Part shown: positions 8,530 to 17,200 of the stretch, in pieces
Layout of the letters: each line of letters begins with the position of its first letter
Numbering within the stretch: position 1 is the first letter of the stretch
Source of the DNA: Phycicoccus duodecadis
Lineage (GTDB): Bacteria > Actinomycetota > Actinomycetes > Actinomycetales > Dermatophilaceae
Direction of reading: 5' to 3'
Length of the DNA stretch: 64,000 nucleotides
Assembly (NCBI RefSeq): GCF_002846495.1
Contig: NZ_PJNE01000001.1
Coordinates: 992,001-1,056,000, forward strand
Notes under the pieces: generated by a model
Told to the model about the DNA's origin: nothing
The model's database searches: none
The model's input: the letters and a program-made list of their open reading frames with translations, nothing else
Position numbers and translations under genes: made by a program

Positions 8530-8657
8530 CGGACGATGGCGTGCACGACCGCGACCAGCTGCTCGCGGTTCGCGGCCTCGCGCTGCCGGCGGCGCGTCTC
8601 GTGGACGCTGCGCTGGTGCACGAAGCGGCGGACGCGCTGCATCCGTCGGGTGTACAT
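8526..8657 (-). CDS. Arg-rich 43-aa small protein downstream of whiB7
   Basis: The 43-residue peptide is strongly basic and helical (MYTRRMQRVRRFVHQRSV, then a QREAANREQLVAVVHAIV helix). ATG 8657 has a good AGGAGA site, 38 bases after the whiB7 stop. It is coupled by ATGA to the next small ORF. Its position suggests membership of the whiB7 operon; an amphipathic, nucleic-acid or ribosome-binding role is conceivable but purely inferred. Confidence 0.6.
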   Translation of the reverse strand: MYTRRMQRVRRFVHQRSVHETRRRQREAANREQLVAVVHAIVR

Positions 8658-8695
8658 GTCGTTCTCCTGTCGGTGGTACGGCGGGGGCCGCCGCC

Positions 8696-8983
8696 TCAGG
8701 CGGCGACCTCGGACTTGCGGGGGCGGCCCCGGGGCCGCTTGCGCGCCACGGTGACTCCCTGGGCGAAGAGCTCGCCGCCCCAGACGCCCCACGGCTCACG
8801 CCGGTCGAGGGCGCCCGCGAGGCAGGTCTCCAGGACCGGGCAGGTCCGGCAGAGCGCCTTGGCGAACTCGACACCGTCGGGGGTGTCGGCGAACCACAGC
8901 TCGGCGTCGTTCTCGCGGCACGGGATCGTGTCACCGCGGGTCGAGGACGTCTCGTGCAGGTCCAGCAGGTCGGTCAGCTGCAT
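8696..8983 (-). CDS. whiB7: WhiB7/WblC-type Fe-S transcription regulator with AT-hook
   Basis: The 95-residue protein has the four iron-sulfur ligands of WhiB proteins (C22, C45, C48, C54), the GVWGG turn (66-70) and, decisively, a C-terminal AT-hook RPRGRPRK (83-90), the hallmark of WhiB7/WblC. WhiB7 binds the primary sigma factor and activates intrinsic antibiotic-resistance genes, including its own. ATG 8983 has an excellent AAGGAGGTGA site. The long upstream leader holds a WhiB7-type promoter, a leader ORF and an attenuator hairpin. The neighbours ABC1 kinase and uvrD2 are the same as in M. tuberculosis. Confidence 0.95.
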   Translation of the reverse strand: MQLTDLLDLHETSSTRGDTIPCRENDAELWFADTPDGVEFAKALCRTCPVLETCLAGALDRREPWGVWGGELFAQGVTVARKRPRGRPRKSEVAA

Positions 8984-9164
8984 CGGGGGGTCACCTCCTT
9001 GGTCGGCGCGCCGGGTGTGGCGCTGGTCGGTTCCGTCGCGCCGGGTGCGGCACGGGGTACTGGGTGGGCGGTCGCGGTGGTCCCGCTCGCTCCTGGTGCT
9101 CATGGCTTCTGGTCCTCGCGTGGCTGGTCTGGTCGGAAAGGTCGTGGGTGCCGGGACACGGGAA

Positions 9165-9196
9165 AGGCCGCGGATCCCTGGTGGGATCCGCGGCCT
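9165..9196 (-). terminator. Attenuator hairpin in the whiB7 leader
   Basis: A perfect 14-bp stem (9165-9178 with 9183-9196) has a 4-base loop and is followed on the minus strand by TTTCCC. It lies between the leader ORF stop and the whiB7 ribosome site, about 180 bases before ATG. This placement fits the premature terminator known in whiB7/wblC leaders. Confidence 0.8.
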
Positions 9197-9240
9197 CGAG
9201 GTGGAAGGCGACCTGTGGTCTAGACAGGTGGCCCCTCGAG
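9195..9240 (-). promoter_or_regulatory. Antiterminator-like two-part hairpin
   Basis: CTCGAGG (minus strand, 9240-9234) can pair with CCTCGAG (9201-9195), enclosing a second stem (9224-9229 with 9211-9216) whose 7-base loop holds the TAG stop of the leader ORF (9220-9222). The outer arm shares bases 9195-9196 with the terminator stem. A ribosome on the end of the leader ORF would therefore influence which structure forms. This is an inference from base pairing. Confidence 0.5.
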
Positions 9241-9465
9241 GCGGGGGTGTGCGGGTCCCTGGGTCGGGGCGTCCATCGCGACGACGCCGAGACCGACGGT
9301 CGGGGTGGCCGCGCGGTCACGCACGGCGATGCCGGCGGCGGACAGGGTGCGCCCCTGGAAACGACCGAGATCGCCTGCGTGGGCGGTGGTGGCGCCGATG
9401 CGGACGGCGGCGTACGACACGCAGGCAGCGGTCATCGCCGCGGCGTTCTTCGTCGTGGTCTCCAT
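9220..9465 (-). CDS. whiB7 leader ORF (81 codons)
   Basis: ATG 9465 is preceded by a strong GAGGAGGT site. The 81-codon frame is Ala/Thr/Gly-rich with no recognised domain and ends at TAG 9222-9220, immediately before the attenuator. Known whiB7 and wblC leaders contain an upstream ORF whose translation by drug-stalled ribosomes relieves termination; this ORF occupies the corresponding place but is longer than the leader ORFs I recall. An internal start is possible. Confidence 0.6.
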   Translation of the reverse strand: METTTKNAAAMTAACVSYAAVRIGATTAHAGDLGRFQGRTLSAAGIAVRDRAATPTVGLGVVAMDAPTQGPAHPRLEGPPV

Positions 9466-9534
9466 CAGGCCGACCTCCTCACAGGTCTCGGGTCCGTCCG
9501 GTGCCCGGGCGGGCACGCGAGGTGTACGACGGTC

Positions 9535-9573
9535 ACTGTAGGACCGGCCTCGAACGGGCGGCAACGCATTAAT
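9535..9573 (-). promoter_or_regulatory. WhiB7-type autoregulated promoter
   Basis: On the minus strand there is a TTGCCG -35 (9564-9559), an 18-bp spacer and a TACAGT -10 (9540-9535), with the AT-rich block ATTAAT (9573-9568) just 3 bp above the -35. An AT-rich patch directly upstream of the -35 is the defining feature of WhiB7-activated promoters, bound by the AT-hook. Transcription would begin near 9528. Confidence 0.75.
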
Positions 9574-9624
9574 CGCCGATCTCGCGGGCGAGCAGGGCGG
9601 ATTCGGGCCCGGTATGGCTGCGGC

Positions 9625-11742
9625 TCAACCGTTCTCAGCAGCAGAAAAATCTTTGACAATCTCGAGGACGGCGTCGCCGTAGCGGTCGAGCTTGGCCGGC
9701 CCGACCCCCGCGATGCCGGCCAGGGCGGCCCGGTCGGCCGGCACGCGTTCGGCGATGGCGGTGAGGGTGGCGTCGGTGAAGACCACGAACGCGGGCACGT
9801 CGTTCTCCTTGGCCGTGGCCAGGCGCCACTCGCGCAGCGTCTCGAACAGGCGCTCGTCCATCGAGGGCGGGCAGTCGGCGCAGCGCCCGATGGTGCGTTC
9901 CTTGGCGGTGGCCAGCCCCGCGTCGCACACCCGGCAGGTGGTGCGGGCCGCCGCAGGCACGGCTTTGACCTTCTTGGCCGTCTTGGGGCGGCTGCGGGCG
10001 GCGGCGCCGAGGACGGCCTCGGTGCCGTCGAGGAAGCGGGAGGGCCGGCGGGTGGGCTTGGCCCCCGGCGTGCGGGCCCGCGCGTACGAGAGCACCAGTC
10101 GCTCGCGGGCCCGGGTGACGCCGACGTAGAGCAGCCGCCGCTCCTCCTCGATCTCGTCGGGGGTCTCGGCCATCGTGATCGGCAGCAGGCCGTCGGAGCA
10201 TCCCGAGAGGAAGACGGTGTCCCACTCGAGGCCCTTGGCGGCGTGCAGGGACGCGAGGGTGACGCCCTGCACCGTGGGCGCGTGCTGGGCGGCCGCGCGC
10301 TCGGCGAGCTCGCCGACGAAGACGGGCAGGCGGGCGTCGGGCGTCGTGGCGGCGAGGTCGTCGGCGAGGGCGGCGAGCGCGGCGAGCGACTCCCAGCGCT
10401 CGCGGGCGGCGCCGCCGGAGGTGGGGGCCTCGCGGGTCCAGCCCGCGCCGAGCAGGACGTCGCGCACGAGGTCGGGCAGCGGCACCTCGCCGTCGTCGGT
10501 GCGGGCGGCGCCGCGCAGCAGGACCACGGCGTCGCGGACCTCCTTGCGCGAGAAGAACCGCTCGCCACCGCGCACGAGGTAGGGGATGCCGCGCTCGGCG
10601 AGGGCGGACTCGAGCCGCTCGCTCTGGCCGTTGGTGCGGAACAGGACGGCGATCTCGGAGGCGGGGTGGCCGGCCTCGACCAGGGCCGCGGCCCGGGTAG
10701 CGATCTGCTCCGCCTCGGCCGGGTCGTCGTCGGCGACCAGCAGCTCGGGGGCGGCGCCCTCGGGCCGCTGGGCGCGCAGCTCGACCGAGCCCGAGCGGCG
10801 GCCACCGCCGGGGCTGCGCAGCACCAGGTTGGCCAGCCCGACGACCTGCGGCGTGGAGCGGTAGTTGCGCACGAGCTCGACGACGCGGGCGTCGGGGTGG
10901 CGGGTGCGGAAGCCCAGCAGGTGCTCGGGCGAGGCGCCGGTGAAGGAGTAGATGGTCTGGGCCGGGTCGCCGACGACGCACACGTCGTCGCGGCCGCCGA
11001 GCCAGAGGTCGAGCAGGGTCTGCTGGAGGCGGTTGACGTCCTGGTACTCGTCGACCACGAAGTGCCGGTACTGCGCGCGCACCGCCCGGGCGACCTGCTC
11101 GTGCTCGCCGAGGATCCCGGCCGTGAGGAGCAGGACGTCCTCGAAGTCGATGACGCCGCGGTCGGTCTTGACGTCCTCGTAGGTGCTCATGAGCCGCGCC
11201 ATCGCGGTGGCGTCGAGCCCGGCGGGGGGTTCGCGGCGCTGGGCCCGGGCGGCGGCGGCGTACCCGTCGGCGGTGAGCATCGAGACCTTGGCCCACTCGA
11301 TCTCGGCGGCGGCGTCGCGGATGCCCGGCGAGTCGAGCCGCAGCCGCAGCCGGCCGCCGGCCTCGGCGACGGCCGAGGCCTTGTGCGGCATGACCTCGGG
11401 CGCGGCGCCGCCGATGGCCTGTGGCCAGAAGTAGTGCAGCTGGCGCAGGGCGGCGGCGTGGAAGGTGCGCGCCTGGACCCCGCCCACCCCGAGGTCGCGC
11501 AGGCGGGTGCGCATCTCGCCGGCCGCGCGCGCGGTGAAGGTGACGGCCAGCACGCGCTGGGGCTGGTAGGTACCCGAGAGCACCCCGTAGGCGATGCGGT
11601 GGGTGATGGCGCGGGTCTTGCCGGTGCCGGCGCCCGCCAGCACGCACATCGGCCCGCGGGGGTGCGCCGCGACCTCGCGCTGCTCGGGGTCGAGGGCGTC
11701 GAGGACGGCGTCGGCTCCGGGATGCACGGGCAGGGTCGTCAT
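9625..11742 (-). CDS. uvrD2: ATP-dependent DNA helicase UvrD2
   Basis: This superfamily 1A 3'-5' helicase has 705 residues. Visible motifs are Walker A AGAGTGKT (about 37-44), VVDEYQDVNRLQQ (Walker B), GDPAQTIYSF and, near the C-terminal end of the motor, GVTRARERL. After the motor comes a tetracysteine element (CRVCDAG...GRCADC) and a C-terminal HRDC domain ending in AGIAGVGPAKLDRYG. The Cys4-HRDC tail distinguishes UvrD2 from UvrD1/PcrA and fits Rv3198c. A TAGGAT box (11757-11752) lies 9 bases before ATG 11742. Its 3' end abuts the whiB7 promoter region. Confidence 0.93.
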   Translation of the reverse strand: MTTLPVHPGADAVLDALDPEQREVAAHPRGPMCVLAGAGTGKTRAITHRIAYGVLSGTYQPQRVLAVTFTARAAGEMRTRLRDLGVGGVQARTFHAAALRQLHYFWPQAIGGAAPEVMPHKASAVAEAGGRLRLRLDSPGIRDAAAEIEWAKVSMLTADGYAAAARAQRREPPAGLDATAMARLMSTYEDVKTDRGVIDFEDVLLLTAGILGEHEQVARAVRAQYRHFVVDEYQDVNRLQQTLLDLWLGGRDDVCVVGDPAQTIYSFTGASPEHLLGFRTRHPDARVVELVRNYRSTPQVVGLANLVLRSPGGGRRSGSVELRAQRPEGAAPELLVADDDPAEAEQIATRAAALVEAGHPASEIAVLFRTNGQSERLESALAERGIPYLVRGGERFFSRKEVRDAVVLLRGAARTDDGEVPLPDLVRDVLLGAGWTREAPTSGGAARERWESLAALAALADDLAATTPDARLPVFVGELAERAAAQHAPTVQGVTLASLHAAKGLEWDTVFLSGCSDGLLPITMAETPDEIEEERRLLYVGVTRARERLVLSYARARTPGAKPTRRPSRFLDGTEAVLGAAARSRPKTAKKVKAVPAAARTTCRVCDAGLATAKERTIGRCADCPPSMDERLFETLREWRLATAKENDVPAFVVFTDATLTAIAERVPADRAALAGIAGVGPAKLDRYGDAVLEIVKDFSAAENG

Positions 11743-11859
11743 GGCGTCCCGATCCTAGGTGGGGCCCCCGACGGTGCGGTCGCCGGGAAGGGGGCCACTC
11801 GTCGTCCGGGGTCGGCGGGTGGTGGGAAGCATCCGCCCGTCGTGGGCGTTGCCAGCAGC

Positions 11860-12120
11860 ATGAGCACCCCCGCACTGCCCGCCACCGGCACCGTGACGAT
11901 GTTCTCGACGACCTGGTGCGGCTACTGCCGCCGGTTGAAGTCCCAGCTCGACCGCGAGGGCATCGCGTACGACGAGGTCGACATCGAGCGCCAGCCCGAC
12001 GCCGCCGACTACGTGATGACCGTCAACGGCGGCAACCAGACCGTCCCGACCGTGCTGTTCCCGGACGGCTCGGCCCTGACCAACCCGTCGGTCGCGCAGG
12101 TGCGCGAGCGCCTGGGCTGA
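11860..12120 (+). CDS. mrx1: Mycoredoxin 1 (glutaredoxin-like)
   Basis: The 86-residue thioredoxin-fold protein has the active site CGYC (C20, C23), the cis-Pro segment QTVPTVLFPDGS and the NGGN motif. These match mycoredoxin-1 (Rv3198A), which reduces mycothiol-protein mixed disulfides using mycothiol. It lies between divergent uvrD2 and nudC as in mycobacteria, although here it has its own orientation. ATG 11860 lacks a strong ribosome site. Its presence implies that the organism makes mycothiol. Confidence 0.92.
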   Translation: MSTPALPATGTVTMFSTTWCGYCRRLKSQLDREGIAYDEVDIERQPDAADYVMTVNGGNQTVPTVLFPDGSALTNPSVAQVRERLG

Positions 12121-12166
12121 GCCCGGTCGCCGAGCCCGAGCCGTCGGGGCCCGGGCGGCGGCGCGC

Positions 12167-13096
12167 TCAGCGCATCGACACGACCTCGGGCGCGTCGAGC
12201 GGGCCGCCGAGCCAGTGCTCCAGCAGCCGCCGCGCGATGGAGACGCGCCCCGGCACCAGCACCGACCCGTCGGCCACCGCGGCGCGCAGCTCGTCGCGGG
12301 TGAACCACCGGGCGGCCGCGATCTCGTCGTCCTGGAGCGTCAGGGCGGTGCCCCGCGCCCGCGCGGTGAAGCCGACCATCAGCGAGGACGGGAAGGGCCA
12401 CGGCTGGTCGCCGAGGTAGGTGACCTCGTCGACCTCGACCCCGACCTCCTCGGCCACCTCGCGCGCCACGGCCGAGGCCAGGGTCTCGCCGGGCTCCACG
12501 AACCCGGCCAGGACCGACATGGCGGTGCTGCGGAAGCCCTTGCCGCTCGCCAGCAGCAGCCGGTCGGCGTCGTCGACGACCGACATGATGACGGCCACGT
12601 CGGTGCGCGGGTAGTGCTCGCTGCCGTCGTCGGGGCACCGGCGGACCCAGCCCGACGTGGCGGCCGCGGTGGGGCTGCCGCACCGCGGGCAGAACGGGTG
12701 GGCGCGGTGCCAGTTGGCCAGCGCCAGCGTGGTCGTGAAGAGGGCGGCGCCGAGGTCGTCGAGGTGGGCACCGACCTGGCGCAGCGTGCGCAGCCGAGGG
12801 TCGGGTTCGCCCGGCGCGTCGTGCACGACCCCCACGTGCGCCGCCCCGTCGCGCTCGCCCAGGTAGATCGCGAGGCGGTCGGCATCGGCGTCCTCGGGCG
12901 GCCCGAGGGTCACCGTCACCGCGCCGTCGCCGAGCTCGTCGACCCCCACGGCGTCCCCGTACAGCCGGAGCACGCGCGTGCCGGGGTCGGCGAGCAGCCG
13001 GGGCAGCAGCGCGGGGTCGGAGCGCAGCTCGGCGCGGCGGTCGAGAGCCGCGGCGCCGAGGGCGACGGAGGGAAGAGTTCGCTCGGCACGGGGCAC
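12167..13096 (-). CDS. nudC: NAD(+) diphosphatase / NAD-capped RNA decapping enzyme NudC
   Basis: The 309-residue protein has an N-terminal domain, a zinc-ribbon segment beginning CPRCG and a Nudix box GFVEPGETLASAVAREVAEE with the NudC-type SLMVGF sequence that follows. NudC hydrolyses NAD(H) to NMN and AMP and removes NAD caps from RNA. Only three Cys of the usual zinc quartet are obvious (CPRC and RRCPDDG), with D/G replacing the last; this seems common in actinobacterial members. GTG 13096 was chosen because a TAGGCT box (13109-13104) lies 7 bases upstream; ATG 13126 would add 10 residues. Confidence 0.9.
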   Translation of the reverse strand: MPRAERTLPSVALGAAALDRRAELRSDPALLPRLLADPGTRVLRLYGDAVGVDELGDGAVTVTLGPPEDADADRLAIYLGERDGAAHVGVVHDAPGEPDPRLRTLRQVGAHLDDLGAALFTTTLALANWHRAHPFCPRCGSPTAAATSGWVRRCPDDGSEHYPRTDVAVIMSVVDDADRLLLASGKGFRSTAMSVLAGFVEPGETLASAVAREVAEEVGVEVDEVTYLGDQPWPFPSSLMVGFTARARGTALTLQDDEIAAARWFTRDELRAAVADGSVLVPGRVSIARRLLEHWLGGPLDAPEVVSMR

Positions 13097-13137
13097 GGCT
13101 CCCAGCCTACGGCGCTCCGTCGGCATACCGTGGGGGC

Positions 13138-14238
13138 GTGGACCGCAGCCCCGCCTTCCTCGCAGCGCTCGCCAGCGCTGCCGTTCCCGGGCTGGACCCG
13201 GTGAGTGTCGAGGCCCTCCCGAGCCTGCCCGGGCAGTCCTTCGACATCGCGTTCGTCCAGGACACCGAGCACCGCCGCTGGGTGGTGCGGGCTCCCCGCA
13301 CCGACGTCGCGGGCGCCGAGATGGACCGGGCGGTGACCCTGCTCGGGCTGCTGGCACGGCGGCTGCCGTTCGCGGTGCCGGCCCCCAAGGGGTTCGTGGC
13401 CCTCGAGGAGGGCGGCCGGGCCGCTGTCTACCCCTACCTGCCGGGGCATCCCCTCGAGCTCGCCGAGCTGCCGCCCGGCCCCGGGTTGGCTGCCGAGCTC
13501 GGGCGGGCCGTGGCCGCGCTGCACAACACCGACCCCGCGCTGTTCGAGGAGGCGGGGCTGCCGGCGTACGACGCCGACGCCTACCGCACCCGCCGGCTGG
13601 CCGAGCTCGACCGGGCGGCTGCCACCGGCCGCGTCCCCACGGCCCTGCTGACCCGCTGGGAGGGAGCGCTCGAGGACGTCGCGCTGTGGCGGTTCGCGGC
13701 CACTCCGGTGCACGGCGACCTCACCGGGGACCAGGTGCTGGCCGTCTTCCGCGACGAGCGCGATGCGGCCACCGGCAGCGTCAAGGCGATGACGGGCTGG
13801 GAGGACGCCAAGGTCGCCGACCCCGCCGACGACTTCGCGGCCCTGGTCACCGAGGCCTCCCCCGATGCCGTCGAGACCGTCCTCGAGGCCTACGCCCACG
13901 CCCGCGTCGAGCGCCCCGACCCCAACCTCGTGGTGCGGGCCCGGCTCGGCGCCGAGCTCGGGCTGCTGGCCCGCCTGATGGATGCGCTGGCCCGCAAGGA
14001 CCCCGGCGCGGTGGAGGTCCTGGCCACCCAGCTGCGCCGGCTCGACGACGAGGTGCACACCGCGCTCGACGGTGGCGGCGACGACTACCGGCGGCTCTCA
14101 CTGGCCCCCGTCGCCGTGCGTGACCGGCCGACCGCTCCCCCGCAGCTGGTGGTCGACGACGACGATGACGACGTGCTGCCCGAGGTGCCGGAGGTCGCTG
14201 AGGTCACCGAGGCCGAGCCGCAGCGAGGACTCGGCTGA
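13138..14238 (+). CDS. APH-family phosphotransferase (Mph-like)
   Basis: This 366-residue aminoglycoside/macrolide phosphotransferase-fold protein has the catalytic loop VHGDLTGDQVL and the metal-binding region GWEDAKVADPADDFAAL. It is similar to actinobacterial proteins annotated as macrolide 2'-phosphotransferase, but the substrate could be another small molecule, so resistance should not be assumed. The C-terminal 45 residues are acidic (DDDDDD) and of low complexity. TACCGT at 13126-13131 lies 6 bases before GTG 13138, suggesting a leaderless transcript divergent from nudC. The 3' end overlaps adnB by 35 bases. Confidence 0.8.
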   Translation: MDRSPAFLAALASAAVPGLDPVSVEALPSLPGQSFDIAFVQDTEHRRWVVRAPRTDVAGAEMDRAVTLLGLLARRLPFAVPAPKGFVALEEGGRAAVYPYLPGHPLELAELPPGPGLAAELGRAVAALHNTDPALFEEAGLPAYDADAYRTRRLAELDRAAATGRVPTALLTRWEGALEDVALWRFAATPVHGDLTGDQVLAVFRDERDAATGSVKAMTGWEDAKVADPADDFAALVTEASPDAVETVLEAYAHARVERPDPNLVVRARLGAELGLLARLMDALARKDPGAVEVLATQLRRLDDEVHTALDGGGDDYRRLSLAPVAVRDRPTAPPQLVVDDDDDDVLPEVPEVAEVTEAEPQRGLG

Positions 14239-17200
14239 TCTCGGCCGCATCCGGCAGCTCGGGCCAGACCGTCTCGCCGGTCGCCGCGTGGAAGAACGCC
14301 CCCCGCACCCGGTCGGGCTCCACCCCGCGCAGCCGCGCCCACGCCAGCCGGTAGGCGGCCAGCTGGAGCGCTCGCGAGCGGGCCTTGGCCCCGGTGGCCG
14401 GCGGCCCGGTCTTCCAGTCGACCACGATCCACTGCGGCTCACCGCCGTCGGCCCGCTCCTCGAAGACGGCGTCGATCCGGCCGCGCACGGCGATGCCGTC
14501 GATGACGGTCTCGACGCTGGTCTCGACCTCGGCCGGCTGCCGGTCGGCCCACTCGGAGGCCAGGAACGCCTGCCGCAGCGGCTCGAGCCCGATGTCGGCG
14601 GCATCGTCGTCGGCCGAGCCCGGGAGCTCGTCGACCTCGACGATCGCGGCCCGCGCGTAGTGCTGCTCGACCCAGGCGTGGAAGGCCGTGCCCCGCCGCG
14701 CCGCGAGCGCCGGGGGCTGCGGCATCGGGCGGCGCAGCGCGGAGGTGAAGGCCTCGGCGTCGTCGGCCAGGGAGACCAGGGCCGAGGTCGACAGGTGCGG
14801 CGGCAGCTCGACCTCGAGGTCGCCGCCCCGCCGCCGGGCCGCACGCTCACCGAGCAGGAGCCGGGCCTCCTCCGCCCAGCGGCCCCGGGTGGCCATGGCG
14901 TCGGGGGCGCCGGCCCGCAGCGCGGCCACCGACTCCTTGACGGCCCGGGCCGGCCCGGCGAGGGCCGCCAGGCGCGCCGACCGCTCCGGCTCGGGCCAGG
15001 TGACCGAGACCGGCTCGGCGGTGCGCGGGTTCTGCGGCTTGGGGTCGTCGGTGGGGGGCATGGGCTCCCAGGGGGCGTCGAGGTCGGCGAGCCCGGCATC
15101 GCGGACCTCGGTCAGGAAGCGCGAGGTGATGCGGGGCGTCGACGCGGTGCCCCACACCGGCGCGGTGAGCAGCAGGTCACGGCGCGCCCGGGTGGTGGCG
15201 ACGTAGGCGAGACGACGTTCCTCGGTGATGCCGTGCGCCGCCCCCTCGGCCAGGAAGCGGGCGTGGGCGGCGGCCAGGTCGTCCCAGTCGGCCACGCTGC
15301 GCCAGGGCAGGTGCGGGAGGCCGTCGGCGTCGCCGCGCAGGTCGTAGGGCAGGGCGTCCAGCCCCACGAGCCAGCCCTTGTCGTTCGGCTCGCCGTGGGT
15401 CCACCCCTCGTCGGCCAGCTTCGTCTGGGCGGAGTGCGCGGGGAAGGACCCCTCGACCATCCCTGGCACCGCCACGACGTCCCACTCGAGGCCCTTGGCG
15501 GCGTGCACGGTCATCACCTGGACGGCGTCGGGACGCGCCTCGACCCAGCCCAGGTCGAGCCCCCGCTCCTCGTCGACGGCGGCGTCGAGCCACGCCAGGA
15601 AGCCACCCAGGGAGGTGCGGTCGGCGCTCGTGGAGAAGGCGGCGGCGACCTCCGCGAAGGCGTCGAGGTGGGCCCGGGCCGCCCCGGGGCTCCAGCCCGG
15701 GCGGGCCAGCACCTCGACATCGAGACCGAGCGCGGTCTCGGCCTCGGCCGCGATCTCGGCCAGCCCCAGGCCGGTGAGGCCCCGCAGCCGGCGGACCGCG
15801 CGGCCGAGGCCGTCGAGGCGTTCGAGCGCGAGCGGCGAGAGGCGCTGACCCTCGTCACCCACCCAGGAGGCAGGGGGCAGGTCGTGGAGGGCCTCGACGA
15901 TGCTGGCCCGCTCGCTGGCGTCGGGGGCGAGGTCGCGCCCACGGTCGTCCTCGCCGGTCGACCCGCGGGCCTGGCGCTGGCGCAGCCGTGCCCACTCGCC
16001 CAGCCCGTCGAGGTCGGCCACCCCGAGGCGGCAGGACGGCCCGGTGAGCAGCCGCATCAGGTGGTCGCCGCGGGTGGGGTCCTGGACGACCCACAGCATC
16101 GCGACGAGGTCGGCGACCTCGGGGGTGTGCAGCAGGCCGCCGAGGCCGACGACCTCGTACGGGACGCCGCGGGCCTCGAGCGCGTCGACGACCGGCCGGA
16201 ACTGGGAACGCTTGCGGCACAGCACCGCTGCCGTCGCGGCGCGATGGCGTTCGCGGCGCTCCTGGAGCCAGGCCGCCACGTGCTCGGCCTCGTCCTCGAT
16301 GGTGAGCAGCCGGGCGACCGCGACGTGGCCGGGCCCGGCGTCGGCCCGCGCGACGAGGGACTCGACCGGCACCCGGGCGGATGCCGACAGCGGCGCCGCC
16401 ACCCGGTTGGCGACGGCGAGCACGGCGTGGTCGTTGCGCCAGCTCGTGGCGAGGTGCTGCACCCGGGCGGGCTCGGGGTCGGCGAAGTCGGAGCGGAAGC
16501 GGTCGAGGGTGGTCGAGCTCGCGCCCCGCCATCCGTAGATGGACTGGTGCGGGTCGCCGACGGCGGTGACCGGCACCGGCTCGCCGGGCGCGACGAAGAG
16601 GGCGCGGAGCAGCTGGAGCTGGGCCTCGGAGGTGTCCTGGAACTCGTCCAGCAGCACCGCTCGGTAGCGCGCCCGTTCACCGGCGCCGACCTCCGGCACC
16701 TCGCGCGCGATGCGGGCCGCCAGTGCCATCTGGTCGGCGAAGTCCATGGCGTCGCGCGAGCGCTTGAGCTCGGCGTAGCGCTGGACCAGGGGCAGGACCG
16801 CGCGGCGCTCGCGGAGCACGGCGAGGGCGTCGCGCACCGGCGCCGGGTAGGCCGTGCGCCTCGACGCGCCCCGGGGCACGGCCTCCAGGGTGGCCACGAC
16901 CTCGTCGAGGTGGGCTGCGACGGCATCGACGTCGACCAGGTGCTCGGCCATCTCGCCCGCGATGTCGACCAGCGCGGTGGTGACGGTGGACTCGGCCTTC
17001 TCGACGCCCTCGACGTCGCCGTCCCACGACGCGACGGCCTCGTGGGCGAACTGCCAGGCCGCGGCCTCGCTCAGCAGCCGGCTCTCGGACTCGATGCCCA
17101 GCCGGACGCCGTGCTCGCGCACGAGCCCGGCCGCGTAGGAGTGGTAGGTCGAGACGGTGGGGCCGTCGTCGAGGACGGCCGCGACGTCGTCGGTGCGTGG

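Noticed and set aside
9064..12120. A very long plus-strand open frame opposite uvrD2
   Set aside because: It is antisense to a clear helicase, has a composition of reverse-read GC-rich codons and no domain; only its last 87 codons (mycoredoxin) are real.
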